A stretch of DNA of 64,000 nt from Nonomuraea aurantiaca (GCF_020215705.1 NZ_JAIWNB010000023.1:124001-188000); one strand, 5' to 3'; numbered from the stretch's first letter, positions 7,582 to 16,528 are shown. Translations and numbers: made by a program. The notes: generated by a model from the letters alone, not told the origin.

Positions 7582-8682
7582 TCACCGTGGTGGCCGGACC
7601 ACGACATCGTGGACAGGGGTGCTGGGCGCGAGGAACGCGAGCAGCCGGGCGCCCTCGGCGTCGAGTTGTTCGTGTTCGGCCGTGGTCGGTTTCCGGAACG
7701 GGCGCACGGTCAAGGTCGCGGTGTCGCGGCTGGTGGCGAGTTTCCAGGTGGCGGCGACGTAGCCGTCGACCAGTACGGACCGGGGCTGTTCGTTCGTCCG
7801 GCCGAAGCCCTGGTCGGCGTAGTCGACGGTGACCACGCGGCTGCGGTCGTTGTGGGAGAGCAGCAGGTTGTCGAAGTCGTAGAGAAAACGTACCGGGGCC
7901 GGGGTGTCCGGGTCTGGGCGTGGAGCGTCGGGCAGGTCGAACAGTTCACGGCCCTGCTCGTCCCGGAAGGTGACCAGGCGGGGTCGGAGCCGGTCGACGA
8001 CCTCGGACAGCCGGGTCAGCCCGCACCATCGCTGGGCGTCGAGGACGGTCGCCGGGCCGAAGGCCGCCAGGTAACGCAGTACCAGGGTGTCCACCGACGC
8101 GGCCGGGTCCACCGTCCGGCCGAGCCAGGTCTCGACCGTGGTGTGGGCGGCCGGGCCGCTGCGGCCCCACAGCCCGCGCGGCGGAACCTGCACCAGCGGC
8201 ACCCAGGCGCGGGCCGCCTGGGCCAGCGCGGCCGGGTCGCGTTCCGGCCACCGCTGGGCCAGCTTTCGGCCCAGGTCGCTGAAGGTCAGCGGTTCGGGGG
8301 CCAGCAGGTCGCGGGCGGTGGAGACGAGTTCGGCCTGGTCCAGGCCGGTGAGGTGGCGGCCGAAGGCACCCAGCGTGCTGCGCTCGATGACCGGCTCCAC
8401 CAGCGGCCGTAGCCAGAGGCAGTCGGCGGCGGTCACCAGGTGGATGGTCGAGCGCATCAACGCCATCCGTACGATGGCGCCGTCGGCGAGCAGCCGGGCG
8501 GTGGGTTCGGGGGTGTAGCCGGCCAGCCGGGTCCACAGCCCGACGTACCAGGTGTGCGGTGTCTGGGCTTGCAGGCCGGCCAGCCGGTCCAGCGCCTGCG
8601 GCACGGTCAGGTCCGCGCGGCGCAGCAGGAGTTGCCGGTCGAGGGTGGCGCGGTTGAGCGCGCGGGTGGTGAGGGGTGGCAC
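7582..8682 (-). CDS. winged-helix HTH_42/AlkZ-like DNA glycosylase-family protein
   Basis: A 366-residue protein of the HTH_42 (DUF1006, YcaQ/AlkZ-like) family, whose characterised members excise bulky or cross-linked alkylated bases. The N-terminus carries the QxQ signature in LAGLQAQTPHTWYVGLW, matching the catalytic Q-phi-Q of AlkZ-type enzymes. R-S-T-I-H-L in LMRSTIHLVTAADC is also typical, as is the C-terminal VRFLYDFDNLLLSHNDR region. Many actinomycete genomes carry several such paralogues, mostly untested. It precedes the epoxide hydrolase in the same direction downstream, with a 53-bp gap. Confidence 0.82.
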   Translation of the reverse strand: MPPLTTRALNRATLDRQLLLRRADLTVPQALDRLAGLQAQTPHTWYVGLWTRLAGYTPEPTARLLADGAIVRMALMRSTIHLVTAADCLWLRPLVEPVIERSTLGAFGRHLTGLDQAELVSTARDLLAPEPLTFSDLGRKLAQRWPERDPAALAQAARAWVPLVQVPPRGLWGRSGPAAHTTVETWLGRTVDPAASVDTLVLRYLAAFGPATVLDAQRWCGLTRLSEVVDRLRPRLVTFRDEQGRELFDLPDAPRPDPDTPAPVRFLYDFDNLLLSHNDRSRVVTVDYADQGFGRTNEQPRSVLVDGYVAATWKLATSRDTATLTVRPFRKPTTAEHEQLDAEGARLLAFLAPSTPVHDVVVRPPR

Positions 8683-8735
8683 GCGGAGTCCTCAAGGGTG
8701 GTGGTGCCGGGCCGTCGCGGCCCGGCAGGGGGCCG

Positions 8736-9902
8736 CTAGCGCAGTGGGCGGAAGAACGTCCGGATGTCGGCGGTGAGCAGGTCCGGTGCTTCCACGGCGG
8801 CGAAGTGGCCGCCGCGGTCGAATTCCGACCAGTGGGTGATGTTGTTACCGTATTCGGCGTAGCGGCGGATGGGCAGGTCGTGGGCGAACACGGCGACACC
8901 GGTGGGCGTGGTGGCCGGCGCGGTGTGCCAGGAGTTGGCGTGCATGTTCTCGTAGTACAGGTTGGCGACGGATCCGGCGGTGCCGGTGAGCCAGTAGAGC
9001 ATCACGTCGGTCAGCAGCAGGTCCCGGTCGATGGCGGCCTCGGGCAGGTCGGCGGCGGGGAAGCTCCACTCTTTGAACTTCTCGGCGAGCCAGGCGAGCT
9101 GGCCGACCGGGGAGTCGGTGAGGGCGTACGCCACCGTCTGCGGCCGGGTGGCCGAGATCTTGAAGTAGCCGCTCTGGTCGTCCATGAACTCCTTCGCCCG
9201 TCCCAGCCGGGCCCGCTCGGCGTCGGTCAGCGTGGCCCGCTCCTCCTCCGAGACCTCCCCGAACGGGATGAACCCGAAGGAGGCCGCGTTGACATGGACA
9301 CCGACGACCTGCCCGGTGGCGGCGCGGCCGAGTTCCGGGGTGACCAGGGCGCCGAGGTCGCCGCCCTGTGCGCCGTACCGGTCGTAGCCGAGCCGGCTCA
9401 TCAGCTGCGCCCAGGCCCGCGCGATCCGGCCGCTGTTCCACCCGGTCTCCCGCGTGGGGCCGGAGAATCCGAAGCCGGGCAGCGACGGGATGACCAGGTG
9501 GAAGGCGTCGGCCGGGTCCCCGCCGTGCGCGGCCGGGTCGGTCAGCGGGCCGATGACCTTGAGAAATTCGACGACCGAGCCGGGCCAGCCGTGGGTGAGG
9601 ATCAGCGGCAGGGCGTCCGGGTGGGGGGAACGTACGTGCATGAAGTGCACCCGTTGCCCGTCGATCTCGGTGGTGAACTGCGGGATGTCGTTCAACGCGG
9701 CCTCGTGCTCGCGCCAGTCGTACGAGGTGCGCCAGTACTCGGCCAACTCCTTGAGGTAGGCCAGGGGAACGCCGCGACTCCAGCCGACGTCGGGCAGTTC
9801 GCTCGGCCACCGCACGGCCGACAGCCGGCGGTGCAGGTCATCGAGATCGCTCTGGGGGACATCGATCCGGAACGTCATGATCGTTTCGCTCATGTCTGAC
9901 AC
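8736..9902 (-). CDS. epoxide hydrolase (EHN-type alpha/beta hydrolase)
   Basis: A 388-residue enzyme of the microsomal-type epoxide hydrolase family. An EHN lid domain occupies residues 1-110 (FRIDVPQSDLDDLHRRL), followed by the alpha/beta hydrolase core. Seen are the oxyanion motif THGWPGS, nucleophile Asp in AQGGDLGA and catalytic His in DRGGHFAA. GTG 9902 is chosen because AAGGAGA lies 6 nt upstream; ATG 9893 in the same frame has a 15-nt spacing. The gene follows the NmrA-type gene by 29 bp in one operon whose promoter faces the WYL regulator, suggesting a detoxification function for reactive electrophiles. Confidence 0.93.
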   Translation of the reverse strand: MSDMSETIMTFRIDVPQSDLDDLHRRLSAVRWPSELPDVGWSRGVPLAYLKELAEYWRTSYDWREHEAALNDIPQFTTEIDGQRVHFMHVRSPHPDALPLILTHGWPGSVVEFLKVIGPLTDPAAHGGDPADAFHLVIPSLPGFGFSGPTRETGWNSGRIARAWAQLMSRLGYDRYGAQGGDLGALVTPELGRAATGQVVGVHVNAASFGFIPFGEVSEEERATLTDAERARLGRAKEFMDDQSGYFKISATRPQTVAYALTDSPVGQLAWLAEKFKEWSFPAADLPEAAIDRDLLLTDVMLYWLTGTAGSVANLYYENMHANSWHTAPATTPTGVAVFAHDLPIRRYAEYGNNITHWSEFDRGGHFAAVEAPDLLTADIRTFFRPLR

Positions 9903-9931
9903 GCAAGGTCTCCTTGAATGATGTCTCGTGG

Positions 9932-10765
9932 CTAGAACGCGGCAGCGTGGTCGAGGACCCAGTCGTGGTAGCCGCGCGCGGGACGACCGGTGACCTTCTC
10001 GATGTCGGTGGTGGTGGGTGCGGTGCGGCCGACGGAGGCGGCCCAGGTGGCGAAAATGCTGTCCAGGATCGGGCCCGGCACGTGGGCGCTCATCGCCTCG
10101 CGCACGGTCTCGGCGGGTAGTTCGGCGTAGCTGATGGGCCGGCCGAGCGCCTGGCCGAGGATGGCGGCCTGGTCGGCGTGGCTGAGTGCCTGCGGCCCGG
10201 TCAGCCGGTAGACGCGGCCGCCGTGCCCCTCCTCGGTGAGTGCGGCCACGGCGACCGCGGCGATGTCGGCTTCGTGCACCGGGGCGGATGTCGCGCCGGC
10301 GTAGGCGCCGCGGATCACGTCGCCGGACCTGGTCTGCCCGGCCCACATGAGGCTGTTGGCGGCGAACACGTCCGGGCGCAGGAACGTCCACGCCAGACCG
10401 GAGCCGCGCAGGGCCTGCTCGATCTCGGCGTGGTAGGTGGCGATCGGCCCGTCCTGGACCTCCGCGTCGTCGTCGACCCCGCCGGAGGACAGCAGGACGA
10501 CCCGGCGCACGCCGGCCCGCTGGGCGGCGGCGACGAACGCGGGCCCGCTGCCCGGCACGGCGAACAGGAAGACCGACTCCACGCCGGTCAGGGCCGCGTC
10601 CAGCGACGCCGGGTCGGCCAGGTCGCCGGCGGCCACGTCGACCTCGGCCGGCCACACCGCCTGCTGCGGGGACCGGCTCAGGGCACGCACGGCGTGGCCG
10701 CCGGCGACCAGCAGGTCGAGCACGTGGCGGCCGACGTTTCCGGTGGCGCCGGTGACGAGGATCAT
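9932..10765 (-). CDS. NmrA-type NAD(P)-binding oxidoreductase
   Basis: A 277-residue atypical short-chain dehydrogenase of the NmrA/azoreductase-like group. GATGNVGRHV at residues 5-14 is the dinucleotide-binding loop, followed by RALSRSP (adenosine-phosphate side) and VVLLSSGGVDDD. The catalytic Tyr/Lys pair of classical SDRs is not evident, as usual for NmrA proteins. ATG 10765 is preceded by AAGGAGAG. First gene of the operon with the epoxide hydrolase; reductase plus epoxide hydrolase suggests a xenobiotic or electrophile response. Confidence 0.9.
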   Translation of the reverse strand: MILVTGATGNVGRHVLDLLVAGGHAVRALSRSPQQAVWPAEVDVAAGDLADPASLDAALTGVESVFLFAVPGSGPAFVAAAQRAGVRRVVLLSSGGVDDDAEVQDGPIATYHAEIEQALRGSGLAWTFLRPDVFAANSLMWAGQTRSGDVIRGAYAGATSAPVHEADIAAVAVAALTEEGHGGRVYRLTGPQALSHADQAAILGQALGRPISYAELPAETVREAMSAHVPGPILDSIFATWAASVGRTAPTTTDIEKVTGRPARGYHDWVLDHAAAF

Positions 10766-10825
10766 GAAGCTCTCCTTGGTTCGAGGGTTCCCGGGCGACC
10801 CCGGTACGAGGAACACTAGGAACCA

Positions 10826-10848
10826 TTGAGGACAGGTTCGGTCCTCAA
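10826..10848. promoter_or_regulatory. WYL-regulator operator
   Basis: TTGAGGAC-N7-GTCCTCAA is a perfect 8+8 bp inverted repeat. It lies in the middle of the 112-bp region between the WYL regulator gene and the divergent reductase/epoxide hydrolase operon. YafY-type WYL regulators typically bind such dyads in divergent promoters, so both autoregulation and control of the operon are likely. Confidence 0.75.
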
Positions 10849-10877
10849 GGATTCGGATCGAAGGGAGTTTCGCGCGG

Positions 10878-11816
10878 ATGTTGGAAACCTCGGCGCGGCT
10901 GCTGCGGCTGCTGTCCCTGCTCCAGTCCCGCCCCGACTGGCCCGGCGCCGAGCTGGCCGAGCGCCTCGGTGTCACCACCCGTACCGTCCGCCGCGACGTC
11001 GACCGGCTCCGCGACCTCGGTTACCCGGTGGAGTCCGCCACCGGCATCACCGGCGGCTATCGGCTGGGGGTCGGCGCGGCCCTGCCGCCGCTGCTGCTCG
11101 ATGACGAGGAAGCCGTCGCCGTCGTGGTCGGCCTGCGCGCCGCCGCCACGGGCACGGTCACCGGGATCGAGGAGACCTCGCTACGCGCGCTCGCCAAGCT
11201 CGAACAGATTCTGCCCTCCCGGCTGCGCCACCGCGTGGGCGCGATGCAGTCGGCCATCCTGCCGCTGACCGGTCCGGGTCCGATGGTGGATGCCGATCTG
11301 CTCACCGCCCTGGCCGCCGCCTGCCGGGCCCACGAGGGCGTCCGCTTCGGGTATCAGCAGCGCACCCGCCGCGTGGAGCCGTATCGCCTCGTCCACACCG
11401 GCCGGCGGTGGTACCTGCTCGCCTTCGACCTCGACCGCGACGACTGGCGCACCTTCCGCGTCGACCGTATGGACTCGGCTCCGCAACCCGGACCGCGTTT
11501 CACGCCTCGGGCCGAACCCCCCGAAGGGGTGCACACCTATGTCTCCAACGCCCTCACAAGTTCCCCGTACCGGTATCGGGCGACCATCCTGTTCCACGCG
11601 CCGCTCGCCGTCGTCGCCGAGCACACCTCACCCACCGCGGGCCGGCTCGAACACCGCGACGCGGACAGCTGCCTCTTCTACGCAGGCGGCGACTCCCTGG
11701 ACAAGATCGCCCTGTACGTCGCGCTCAAGGGCATCGACTTCCAGGTCCTTGACCCGCCCGAGCTGAAGGAGCATGTCCGGGCACTCGCCGGCAGGCTCAC
11801 CAACGCGGGGTCATGA
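10878..11816 (+). CDS. YafY-type WYL-domain transcriptional regulator
   Basis: A 312-residue regulator. The HTH_11 winged helix covers about residues 1-60 (AERLGVTTRTVRRDVDRLRDLGYPVES) with the usual GYRLG beta-wing. The WYL domain lies at about residues 140-215 (FGYQQRT ... RRWYLLAFDLDRDDWRTFRVDRM), followed by a WCX-like C-terminal domain. Such proteins often activate stress or degradation genes on ligand binding. It is paired with the divergent reductase and epoxide hydrolase genes through the 23-bp dyad. Confidence 0.95.
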   Translation: MLETSARLLRLLSLLQSRPDWPGAELAERLGVTTRTVRRDVDRLRDLGYPVESATGITGGYRLGVGAALPPLLLDDEEAVAVVVGLRAAATGTVTGIEETSLRALAKLEQILPSRLRHRVGAMQSAILPLTGPGPMVDADLLTALAAACRAHEGVRFGYQQRTRRVEPYRLVHTGRRWYLLAFDLDRDDWRTFRVDRMDSAPQPGPRFTPRAEPPEGVHTYVSNALTSSPYRYRATILFHAPLAVVAEHTSPTAGRLEHRDADSCLFYAGGDSLDKIALYVALKGIDFQVLDPPELKEHVRALAGRLTNAGS

Positions 11817-11819
11817 GTG

Positions 11820-12398
11820 TCAGTCGGCGACCTGGGGACCGTTGACCTTCTCCAGCAGGCGCGCCAGGCGCTCGCGCAGCCCCGGGCGCGCCGGCAGCTC
11901 GCCCGCGGCCATGCTGACCAGGTGCTGGGCGCCGTCGAAGGTGACCGGCCCGAGCCGTGGCACGGCGATCGCGTCGTGCGCCAGCCCCTCCAGCGCCGTG
12001 TCGCCGCCTTCCAGCGCCAGGATCGTCGCCCCCGTACGGCGGGCGTCGTTGACCCGTTCGAGCAGCGGCACGGGCGCGTCCTGCTCGGCCACCACGAACA
12101 GCGTCTCGCCCCGCCCCGCCCGCTGGATCCGGTCGAGCCCGACGCGCAGGTGGGCCGGGGCGTCGGCGGGCGGCTTCCAGCGGACCAGGGTGGGGGCGAG
12201 CTGCGGCAGTTCGGAGAGCCGGGCCTCGTCGGCGAGGTGCGCGGTGAGATGCCACGGTTCGTCGTCGGGCGCGCCCACCAGCATCAGGCCGCCGGGCGAG
12301 CGGGTGGTCCGCAGCGCCAGGCCGAGCTCGCGGGTGCGCTCCACCCAGCCGGTCTCGGCGAGGAGTTCGCGCAGAAAGGTCACCGAACCAGCATCCAT
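11820..12398 (-). CDS. conserved hypothetical protein, SIS-like C-terminus
   Basis: A protein of 192 residues from ATG 12398 (MDAGSVTFLRELLAETG); an in-frame start at 12434 would add a non-conserved-looking dozen residues. It has alternating sheet/helix pattern, with ETLFVVAEQDAPVPLLERVNDARRTGA and ATILALEGGDTALEGLAHDAIAVP resembling the ligand-binding halves of phosphosugar-binding SIS domains. Its C-terminus is FDGAQHLVSMAAGEL. No catalytic motif is recognisable and I cannot give it a function. It ends 3 bp from the convergent WYL gene. Confidence 0.7.
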   Translation of the reverse strand: MDAGSVTFLRELLAETGWVERTRELGLALRTTRSPGGLMLVGAPDDEPWHLTAHLADEARLSELPQLAPTLVRWKPPADAPAHLRVGLDRIQRAGRGETLFVVAEQDAPVPLLERVNDARRTGATILALEGGDTALEGLAHDAIAVPRLGPVTFDGAQHLVSMAAGELPARPGLRERLARLLEKVNGPQVAD

Positions 12399-12610
12399 CC
12401 GTCCATGGTGCCCGACCGCCGCCGTGGAGTTCACCGTTTCGGGGTGGCCCGGTGATGCGGTCGTGGCCAGTGTTATGTGGCGCGGGAGGCAGTCTCACTG
12501 CGGCCCGGATTCGCCGTCGTTTCGGGCCTTGACATGAGGTTACCGCCGGGTAACGATCGGCTCGCGGCGCCGCCTTCCCCCTGAGCGAACCCCACGGAGA
12601 GGGGTGGCAC

Positions 12611-13756
12611 ATGAGGTTACGTGTCCGCGTCAGCATGACCATGATCCTCTTACTGATCGCGTCCTTCGTCGCGGCGCCGCCGGCCCGCGCGGCCGCGGCG
12701 GGGGACGTGGTCACCGCTCAGCCCACCACCGTCTACCTGCTGCCGGGCAAGCTGCTCGAAGTCCCGGTGAACGCCTGGCACCTGCTCTACCGCTCGACCT
12801 CCGCCACCGGCTCGCTGAACGCCGTGTCCGGCACCCTGCTCGTGCCCAAGGCGAGCTACCCGCTGGGCAAGCGCCCGATCATCGGGTACGCCGTCGGCAC
12901 CCACGGACTCGGCGACCAGTGCGCGCCCTCGGCCAGCATGAGCCAGGGCCGCGAGGCGGAACTCGCGCTGGTCAGCCTCTTCCTGCTCAAGGGGTTCGCG
13001 GTGGCCATCACCGACTACGAGGGCCTCGGCACGCCCGGGGTGCACACCTACATGGCGGGGATCTCGCAGGGGCACGCCGTACTGGACTCGATCAGGGCCG
13101 CCACGCGAGTGTCGGGCTCGGGCCTGTCCGCGGGCGGGCCGGTCGCGGTGATGGGCTACTCGCAGGGCGGCGCGTCGGCTGCCTGGGCGGCCCAGCTTCA
13201 GCCATCGTACGCGTCGGAGCTGCGGCTCAAGGGCGTGGCCGCGGGCGGAGTCCCGGCCGACCTGCACGCGGTGGCGGACCACCTCGACGGCGGGCCCGAC
13301 TTCGGCCTGGCCGCCGCGGCCGGGGTCGGCTTCGACGCCGCCTACCCGGAGCTCGACCTCGAGGCCGACCTCAACGACCGCGGGCGCGCCCTGCTCGCGG
13401 ACGCGGCCGACGACTGCGTGGGCGACCTGGACAAGCTCGCCGGCCTGCGCTTCTCCGACCTGAGCCCCGTTGACCTGATGAACCAGCCCAAGTGGCTGGC
13501 CCGGCTCGCCGAGAACCGCCTCGGGGCGATCGCGCCGCGCGTCCCGATGTTCATCTACCACGCCCAGGGCGACGAGATCATCCCGCAGGCGATCTCGGCC
13601 ACGCTGCGCTCGGAGTACTGCCGGGCGGGCGTCAACCTCCGCTGGACGTCGCTCCCGGCTCCGAACCACGTGACGGGGGCCATCGAGGGCGGGCCGCTGG
13701 CCATCGAATGGCTCGCACTCCGCATCCTCGGCCTCCCGGCCTTCGGCAACTGTTAG
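12611..13756 (+). CDS. secreted lipase (LIP family)
   Basis: A 381-residue exported esterase/lipase of the secretory lipase (Candida LipA-like) family found in actinomycetes. Signal peptide: residues 1-30 (MTMILLLIASFVAAPPARA). Catalytic nucleophile Ser lies in MGYSQGGASA, Asp in HAQGDEIIP and His in PAPNHVTG. A GTHGLGDQCAPS segment forms the oxyanion region. ATG 12611 has GGAGAGGGG upstream. It stands alone and is followed by a strong terminator. Confidence 0.92.
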   Translation: MRLRVRVSMTMILLLIASFVAAPPARAAAAGDVVTAQPTTVYLLPGKLLEVPVNAWHLLYRSTSATGSLNAVSGTLLVPKASYPLGKRPIIGYAVGTHGLGDQCAPSASMSQGREAELALVSLFLLKGFAVAITDYEGLGTPGVHTYMAGISQGHAVLDSIRAATRVSGSGLSAGGPVAVMGYSQGGASAAWAAQLQPSYASELRLKGVAAGGVPADLHAVADHLDGGPDFGLAAAAGVGFDAAYPELDLEADLNDRGRALLADAADDCVGDLDKLAGLRFSDLSPVDLMNQPKWLARLAENRLGAIAPRVPMFIYHAQGDEIIPQAISATLRSEYCRAGVNLRWTSLPAPNHVTGAIEGGPLAIEWLALRILGLPAFGNC

Positions 13757-13856
13757 CGGCCTTTTCGCAGTTTGGCGGGCGGCCGCATAGGCAACCACAG
13801 GTAGTGGATCAATAACGCTCCGCGATGGGAGTCTTATGCGTCGCCTACTGATACGA

Positions 13857-13890
13857 ACGGGTCCGCCCCCTTCTCTCGGGGCGGACCCGT
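13857..13890. terminator. strong bidirectional hairpin
   Basis: ACGGGTCCGCCCC (13857-13869) pairs perfectly with GGGGCGGACCCGT (13878-13890): a 13-bp stem with an 8-nt loop. It separates the lipase gene from the convergent MBL gene. Confidence 0.85.
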
Positions 13891-13911
13891 GGACATGGGA
13901 GTGTCAGGGGG

Positions 13912-14883
13912 TCAGGGAGTGCGGTGCTGATGCTGCTCGGGCAGGTGGCTGTCCGGATGGACCCACAGGAGAACGTTGCTCGCCTGCTCCCACTGCTGCC
14001 GGAAGAACGCGAGGACCTGCTGGTCGGAGTGGCGCAGACTGAAGTGGGTCAGGACGAACAACGTCTGCGGATGGGCCTCGACCACGGGTCGCAGTCGACT
14101 CCAGACCGTGTGCCCGATCCGCTCCGCGCGCTCCAACTCGGTGTCATCCAGAAAGGTGCATTCGGTGATGATGACCGGGTATTCAAACAGCCACGGGTTA
14201 CGGGCGAACACGTTCACATGAGTGTCGCCGAGAAAGGCGAACAGCGGCCGCCGGACCTCGTGGTCGACTTCGAGCCCCTCTTTGCGCTTGCGCGCCATGA
14301 TCCGGCCGAACTCACCGCCCTTGCCCTGCTCGATCAGGTCCTGCCGCAACCGTTCGAACTCGGGCCGTAGGGCCTTGCTCCGCTCCGAGAAGGCGTACCC
14401 CACGCAGGGCACCTTGTGCTCACACTCCACCACCCGCACGTGATGTCCCCGGCGCCCGAAGCTGAACTCGTCGCCGCCCCGCACCCCGTGCAAGCGGTGC
14501 CCTGCCGCCAGGGCGGGATCGAAGCCCGCTCCGTGGTTGAGCTCCGCGGACGCGCGTAAGTAGGACTCCACGTACGGCACCGCCTCGGCGGGCAGGTAGA
14601 TGTCCGTGCCGGCGGGATTGGCGGCCAGGAAGTCAAGGTCCTTGGCATGGTCATGGTGGGTGTGGGTCAGGAAGACCGTGTCCACCTGCCGTCCCTCGCA
14701 CAGCCCCGCGTCGAGGCTGCACCGCAGCTCGGGGATGTGGAAGAACGTCTTGTCGTTCGCGCGAGAGTAGCCGGTGAGGGTCAGCTCGCTGCCGGGCATC
14801 CGCCAGGTCTTCCACTGCCGGAACGGGTGCCCCTGCTCAAGGCGCGCGGGGTGGTCGGCCGGGGCCAGGTCCAGCTCGGTCAT
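13912..14883 (-). CDS. MBL-fold hydrolase (RNase Z-like)
   Basis: A 323-residue metallo-beta-lactamase fold protein. The metal motif THTHHDHAKD (HxHxDH) is intact and FLGDTH supplies the later Asp. The overall arrangement (RCSLDAGLCEG ... NVLLWVHPDSH) and a helical insert rich in Lys/Arg resemble RNase Z-related proteins that are not the housekeeping tRNase Z. Substrate unknown; a nucleic-acid or nucleotide phosphodiesterase activity is a reasonable guess. ATG 14883 follows a weak GAGCGAGAA; the frame upstream continues but does not look family-like. Confidence 0.85.
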   Translation of the reverse strand: MTELDLAPADHPARLEQGHPFRQWKTWRMPGSELTLTGYSRANDKTFFHIPELRCSLDAGLCEGRQVDTVFLTHTHHDHAKDLDFLAANPAGTDIYLPAEAVPYVESYLRASAELNHGAGFDPALAAGHRLHGVRGGDEFSFGRRGHHVRVVECEHKVPCVGYAFSERSKALRPEFERLRQDLIEQGKGGEFGRIMARKRKEGLEVDHEVRRPLFAFLGDTHVNVFARNPWLFEYPVIITECTFLDDTELERAERIGHTVWSRLRPVVEAHPQTLFVLTHFSLRHSDQQVLAFFRQQWEQASNVLLWVHPDSHLPEQHQHRTP

Positions 14884-15297
14884 TTCTCGCTCATCCCATT
14901 CGTCTCGTTCAAGCGGCGTTGGGCGGTGGGGTACTCGTACGGGACCGCACCTGCCACAGGGCCTGGCGGACAGTTCGCGACCTTTGCCCGCCCGGCGCCA
15001 CAAGGCAGCGATCACGGCAGGGCAACGGTGATCACCCCCTGGTTCGCTTGATCTTCTGCAGAACCTTGGCACAGCGGCCCGCGAAGAGGTACCGAATTAG
15101 ACGTCAGTGCCGCCCGTCACGGCGCCTAATCCACACTTCCGGAGGAGTGTGCCCGAAGAAGCCCTCATGGCCATAAGAAGGGATGGATAAGCTGGCTCCT
15201 GAGTGGTACATGGTGTCGGTGCTCGGCCCAGCCTGGTGAGGCAGTGGGATGTGGCGCGGCGTTGCCGTCGCGGATGCAACTGTAGGAAGCAGGCTCT
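14884..15297. other. intergenic region, no gene seen
   Basis: A 414-bp divergent region between the MBL hydrolase and the lipoprotein gene. Short open frames here show no domain pattern, codon bias or ribosome site. GGAGGAG at about 15140 is not followed by a plausible frame. It probably contains the two promoters. Confidence 0.5.
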
Positions 15298-15729
15298 ATG
15301 ACCAAGCGCTGGACCATTCCTGCGTTAGCGACCGTGATGGTATTCACCCTGGCCGGTTGCAAATATCCAAGCTGGACGGAAACGGGCTGCCGTCAGGAGG
15401 CGGTCCAGGAGACCGTCGAACTCAAGAAGGCAACATCGGCGCTTCTTCCTGAGTCCATCGCCGCCAGACTTGAGGCACGTGACGACTGCGATTCGGGTGA
15501 TGAGGGTGGCTGGTTGACTGCCACAGCTGACGGGAAGACCCCCAGTGGCACGATTCTTGAAGGCTTCGCAGCGAAGGGCTGGACCCGGCTCAACCTACGC
15601 AAGGACGAGTGCAACGTCGAATGTATCGCCGGCGTCACTAACCCATGGCATGGCAAGAAGGTCGAGGTCGTCGTCGGTGCGACGCAGCAAGTCCAAATCC
15701 ATGAGGTAATAATCGCATTTGCCGAATAG
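15298..15729 (+). CDS. small lipoprotein of unknown function
   Basis: A 143-residue lipoprotein. The signal sequence ends in a lipobox, FTLAGC, so Cys21 would be lipidated and the protein anchored outside the membrane. The mature part has cysteines at GCRQE, DDCDS, DECNVECIAG, a moderately acidic N-terminal half and a beta-rich C-terminus (KKVEVVVGATQQVQIHEVIIAF). Codon use is visibly less G/C-rich than neighbours, suggesting recent acquisition. No family recognised. Confidence 0.75.
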   Translation: MTKRWTIPALATVMVFTLAGCKYPSWTETGCRQEAVQETVELKKATSALLPESIAARLEARDDCDSGDEGGWLTATADGKTPSGTILEGFAAKGWTRLNLRKDECNVECIAGVTNPWHGKKVEVVVGATQQVQIHEVIIAFAE

Positions 15730-15744
15730 CGATTTCCTGGGTGT

Positions 15745-15768
15745 GGCCGTGGACGGTTGGACACGGCC
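15745..15768 (+). terminator. hairpin after lipoprotein gene
   Basis: GGCCGTG (15745-15751) and CACGGCC (15762-15768) form a perfect 7-bp stem 16 bp after the lipoprotein stop codon, in the region convergent with the TetR gene. Confidence 0.5.
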
Positions 15769-15886
15769 GGCCAGCCCTTATTCGGTCGACTCTTCAAAGT
15801 GCCAGGTCCGCGGACCTGTTCAATGGGCGGCGCCGGATGGCGGGGGCGGCCGGTCCTTCGCTGCTCCGCGACCGGGATAGGCGTGG

Positions 15887-16468
15887 TCAGGTCGCAGATG
15901 TCGCGAGCGTTTTGATGGTGAAGTCGATCGCTGTGGCGAGCCGTTGGACGTCGTGTCCGGCGCGTTCGCGTACGCGTAGTCCGAGCACCGTCGTGAACAG
16001 CAGCTCCACTGCGGCGTCGACGTCCAATGCGGCGGGCAGGTCGCCGTCGCGGATGCCGCGGCGGAGCAGTGACGCCAGGGTTTTCCTGGTGACTTCGAAC
16101 GCGGCCTCGGTCCTCTGCTGGACCTCGGGGTCGGTGGTGCCGAGTTCGGCAGCCGTATTGACCACGAAGCAGCCGCGACCCGCCTCGTGGCTGATCATCC
16201 AGATCAACCACTCTCGCAGGACTTCGAGGCTGGGACCGTCGGCGTTGAGCTGCTCTTCAGCTTGCGTGGACTCCGTCGCCCGATAGTGGTCCAGCGTCCG
16301 CAAGAACAGTGTGCGCTTGTCGTTGAAGGTCCGATACAGGCTGCTTTGCTGGAGTCTGAGCTCGGCGCCCAGGTCGCGGACGGACGTGGCGTTGTAGCCG
16401 CGACGCCAGAACAGGTCGGTCGCCTTGGCGATCACGTCTTGCTCGTCGAACTCCCTGGGCCGTGCCAT
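15887..16468 (-). CDS. TetR-family repressor of the adjacent MFS pump
   Basis: A 193-residue TetR regulator. The N-terminal HTH (DVIAKATDLFWRRGYNATSVRDLGAELRLQQSSLYRTF) belongs to the subgroup with RxFDxxxVL-type starts (PREFDEQDVIAKA). The C-terminal domain has GRGCFVVNTAAELG, typical of the TetR_C_16-like group. ATG 16468 (MARPREF) is chosen over GTG 16477. It is divergent from an MFS exporter; two identical palindromes in the 97-bp gap are its probable operators, giving repression of itself and the pump. Confidence 0.93.
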   Translation of the reverse strand: MARPREFDEQDVIAKATDLFWRRGYNATSVRDLGAELRLQQSSLYRTFNDKRTLFLRTLDHYRATESTQAEEQLNADGPSLEVLREWLIWMISHEAGRGCFVVNTAAELGTTDPEVQQRTEAAFEVTRKTLASLLRRGIRDGDLPAALDVDAAVELLFTTVLGLRVRERAGHDVQRLATAIDFTIKTLATSAT

Positions 16469-16491
16469 GCTCGCCACTCTACCAAGGTTGT

Positions 16492-16505
16492 GGAGCGATC
16501 GCTCC
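16492..16505. promoter_or_regulatory. TetR operator 1
   Basis: GGAGCGATCGCTCC is a perfect 14-bp palindrome in the TetR/MFS divergent promoter, identical in core to the one at 16529. It lies close to the TetR start and should control that gene. Confidence 0.8.
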
Positions 16506-16528
16506 CGTATTATGGTGTGCCGTCATAT

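Noticed and set aside
8736..10826. A 696-codon frame that appears to fuse a second domain to the epoxide hydrolase
   Set aside because: The extra N-terminal half is the out-of-frame reading of the NmrA gene on the same strand. The true start at 9902 has its own ribosome site.
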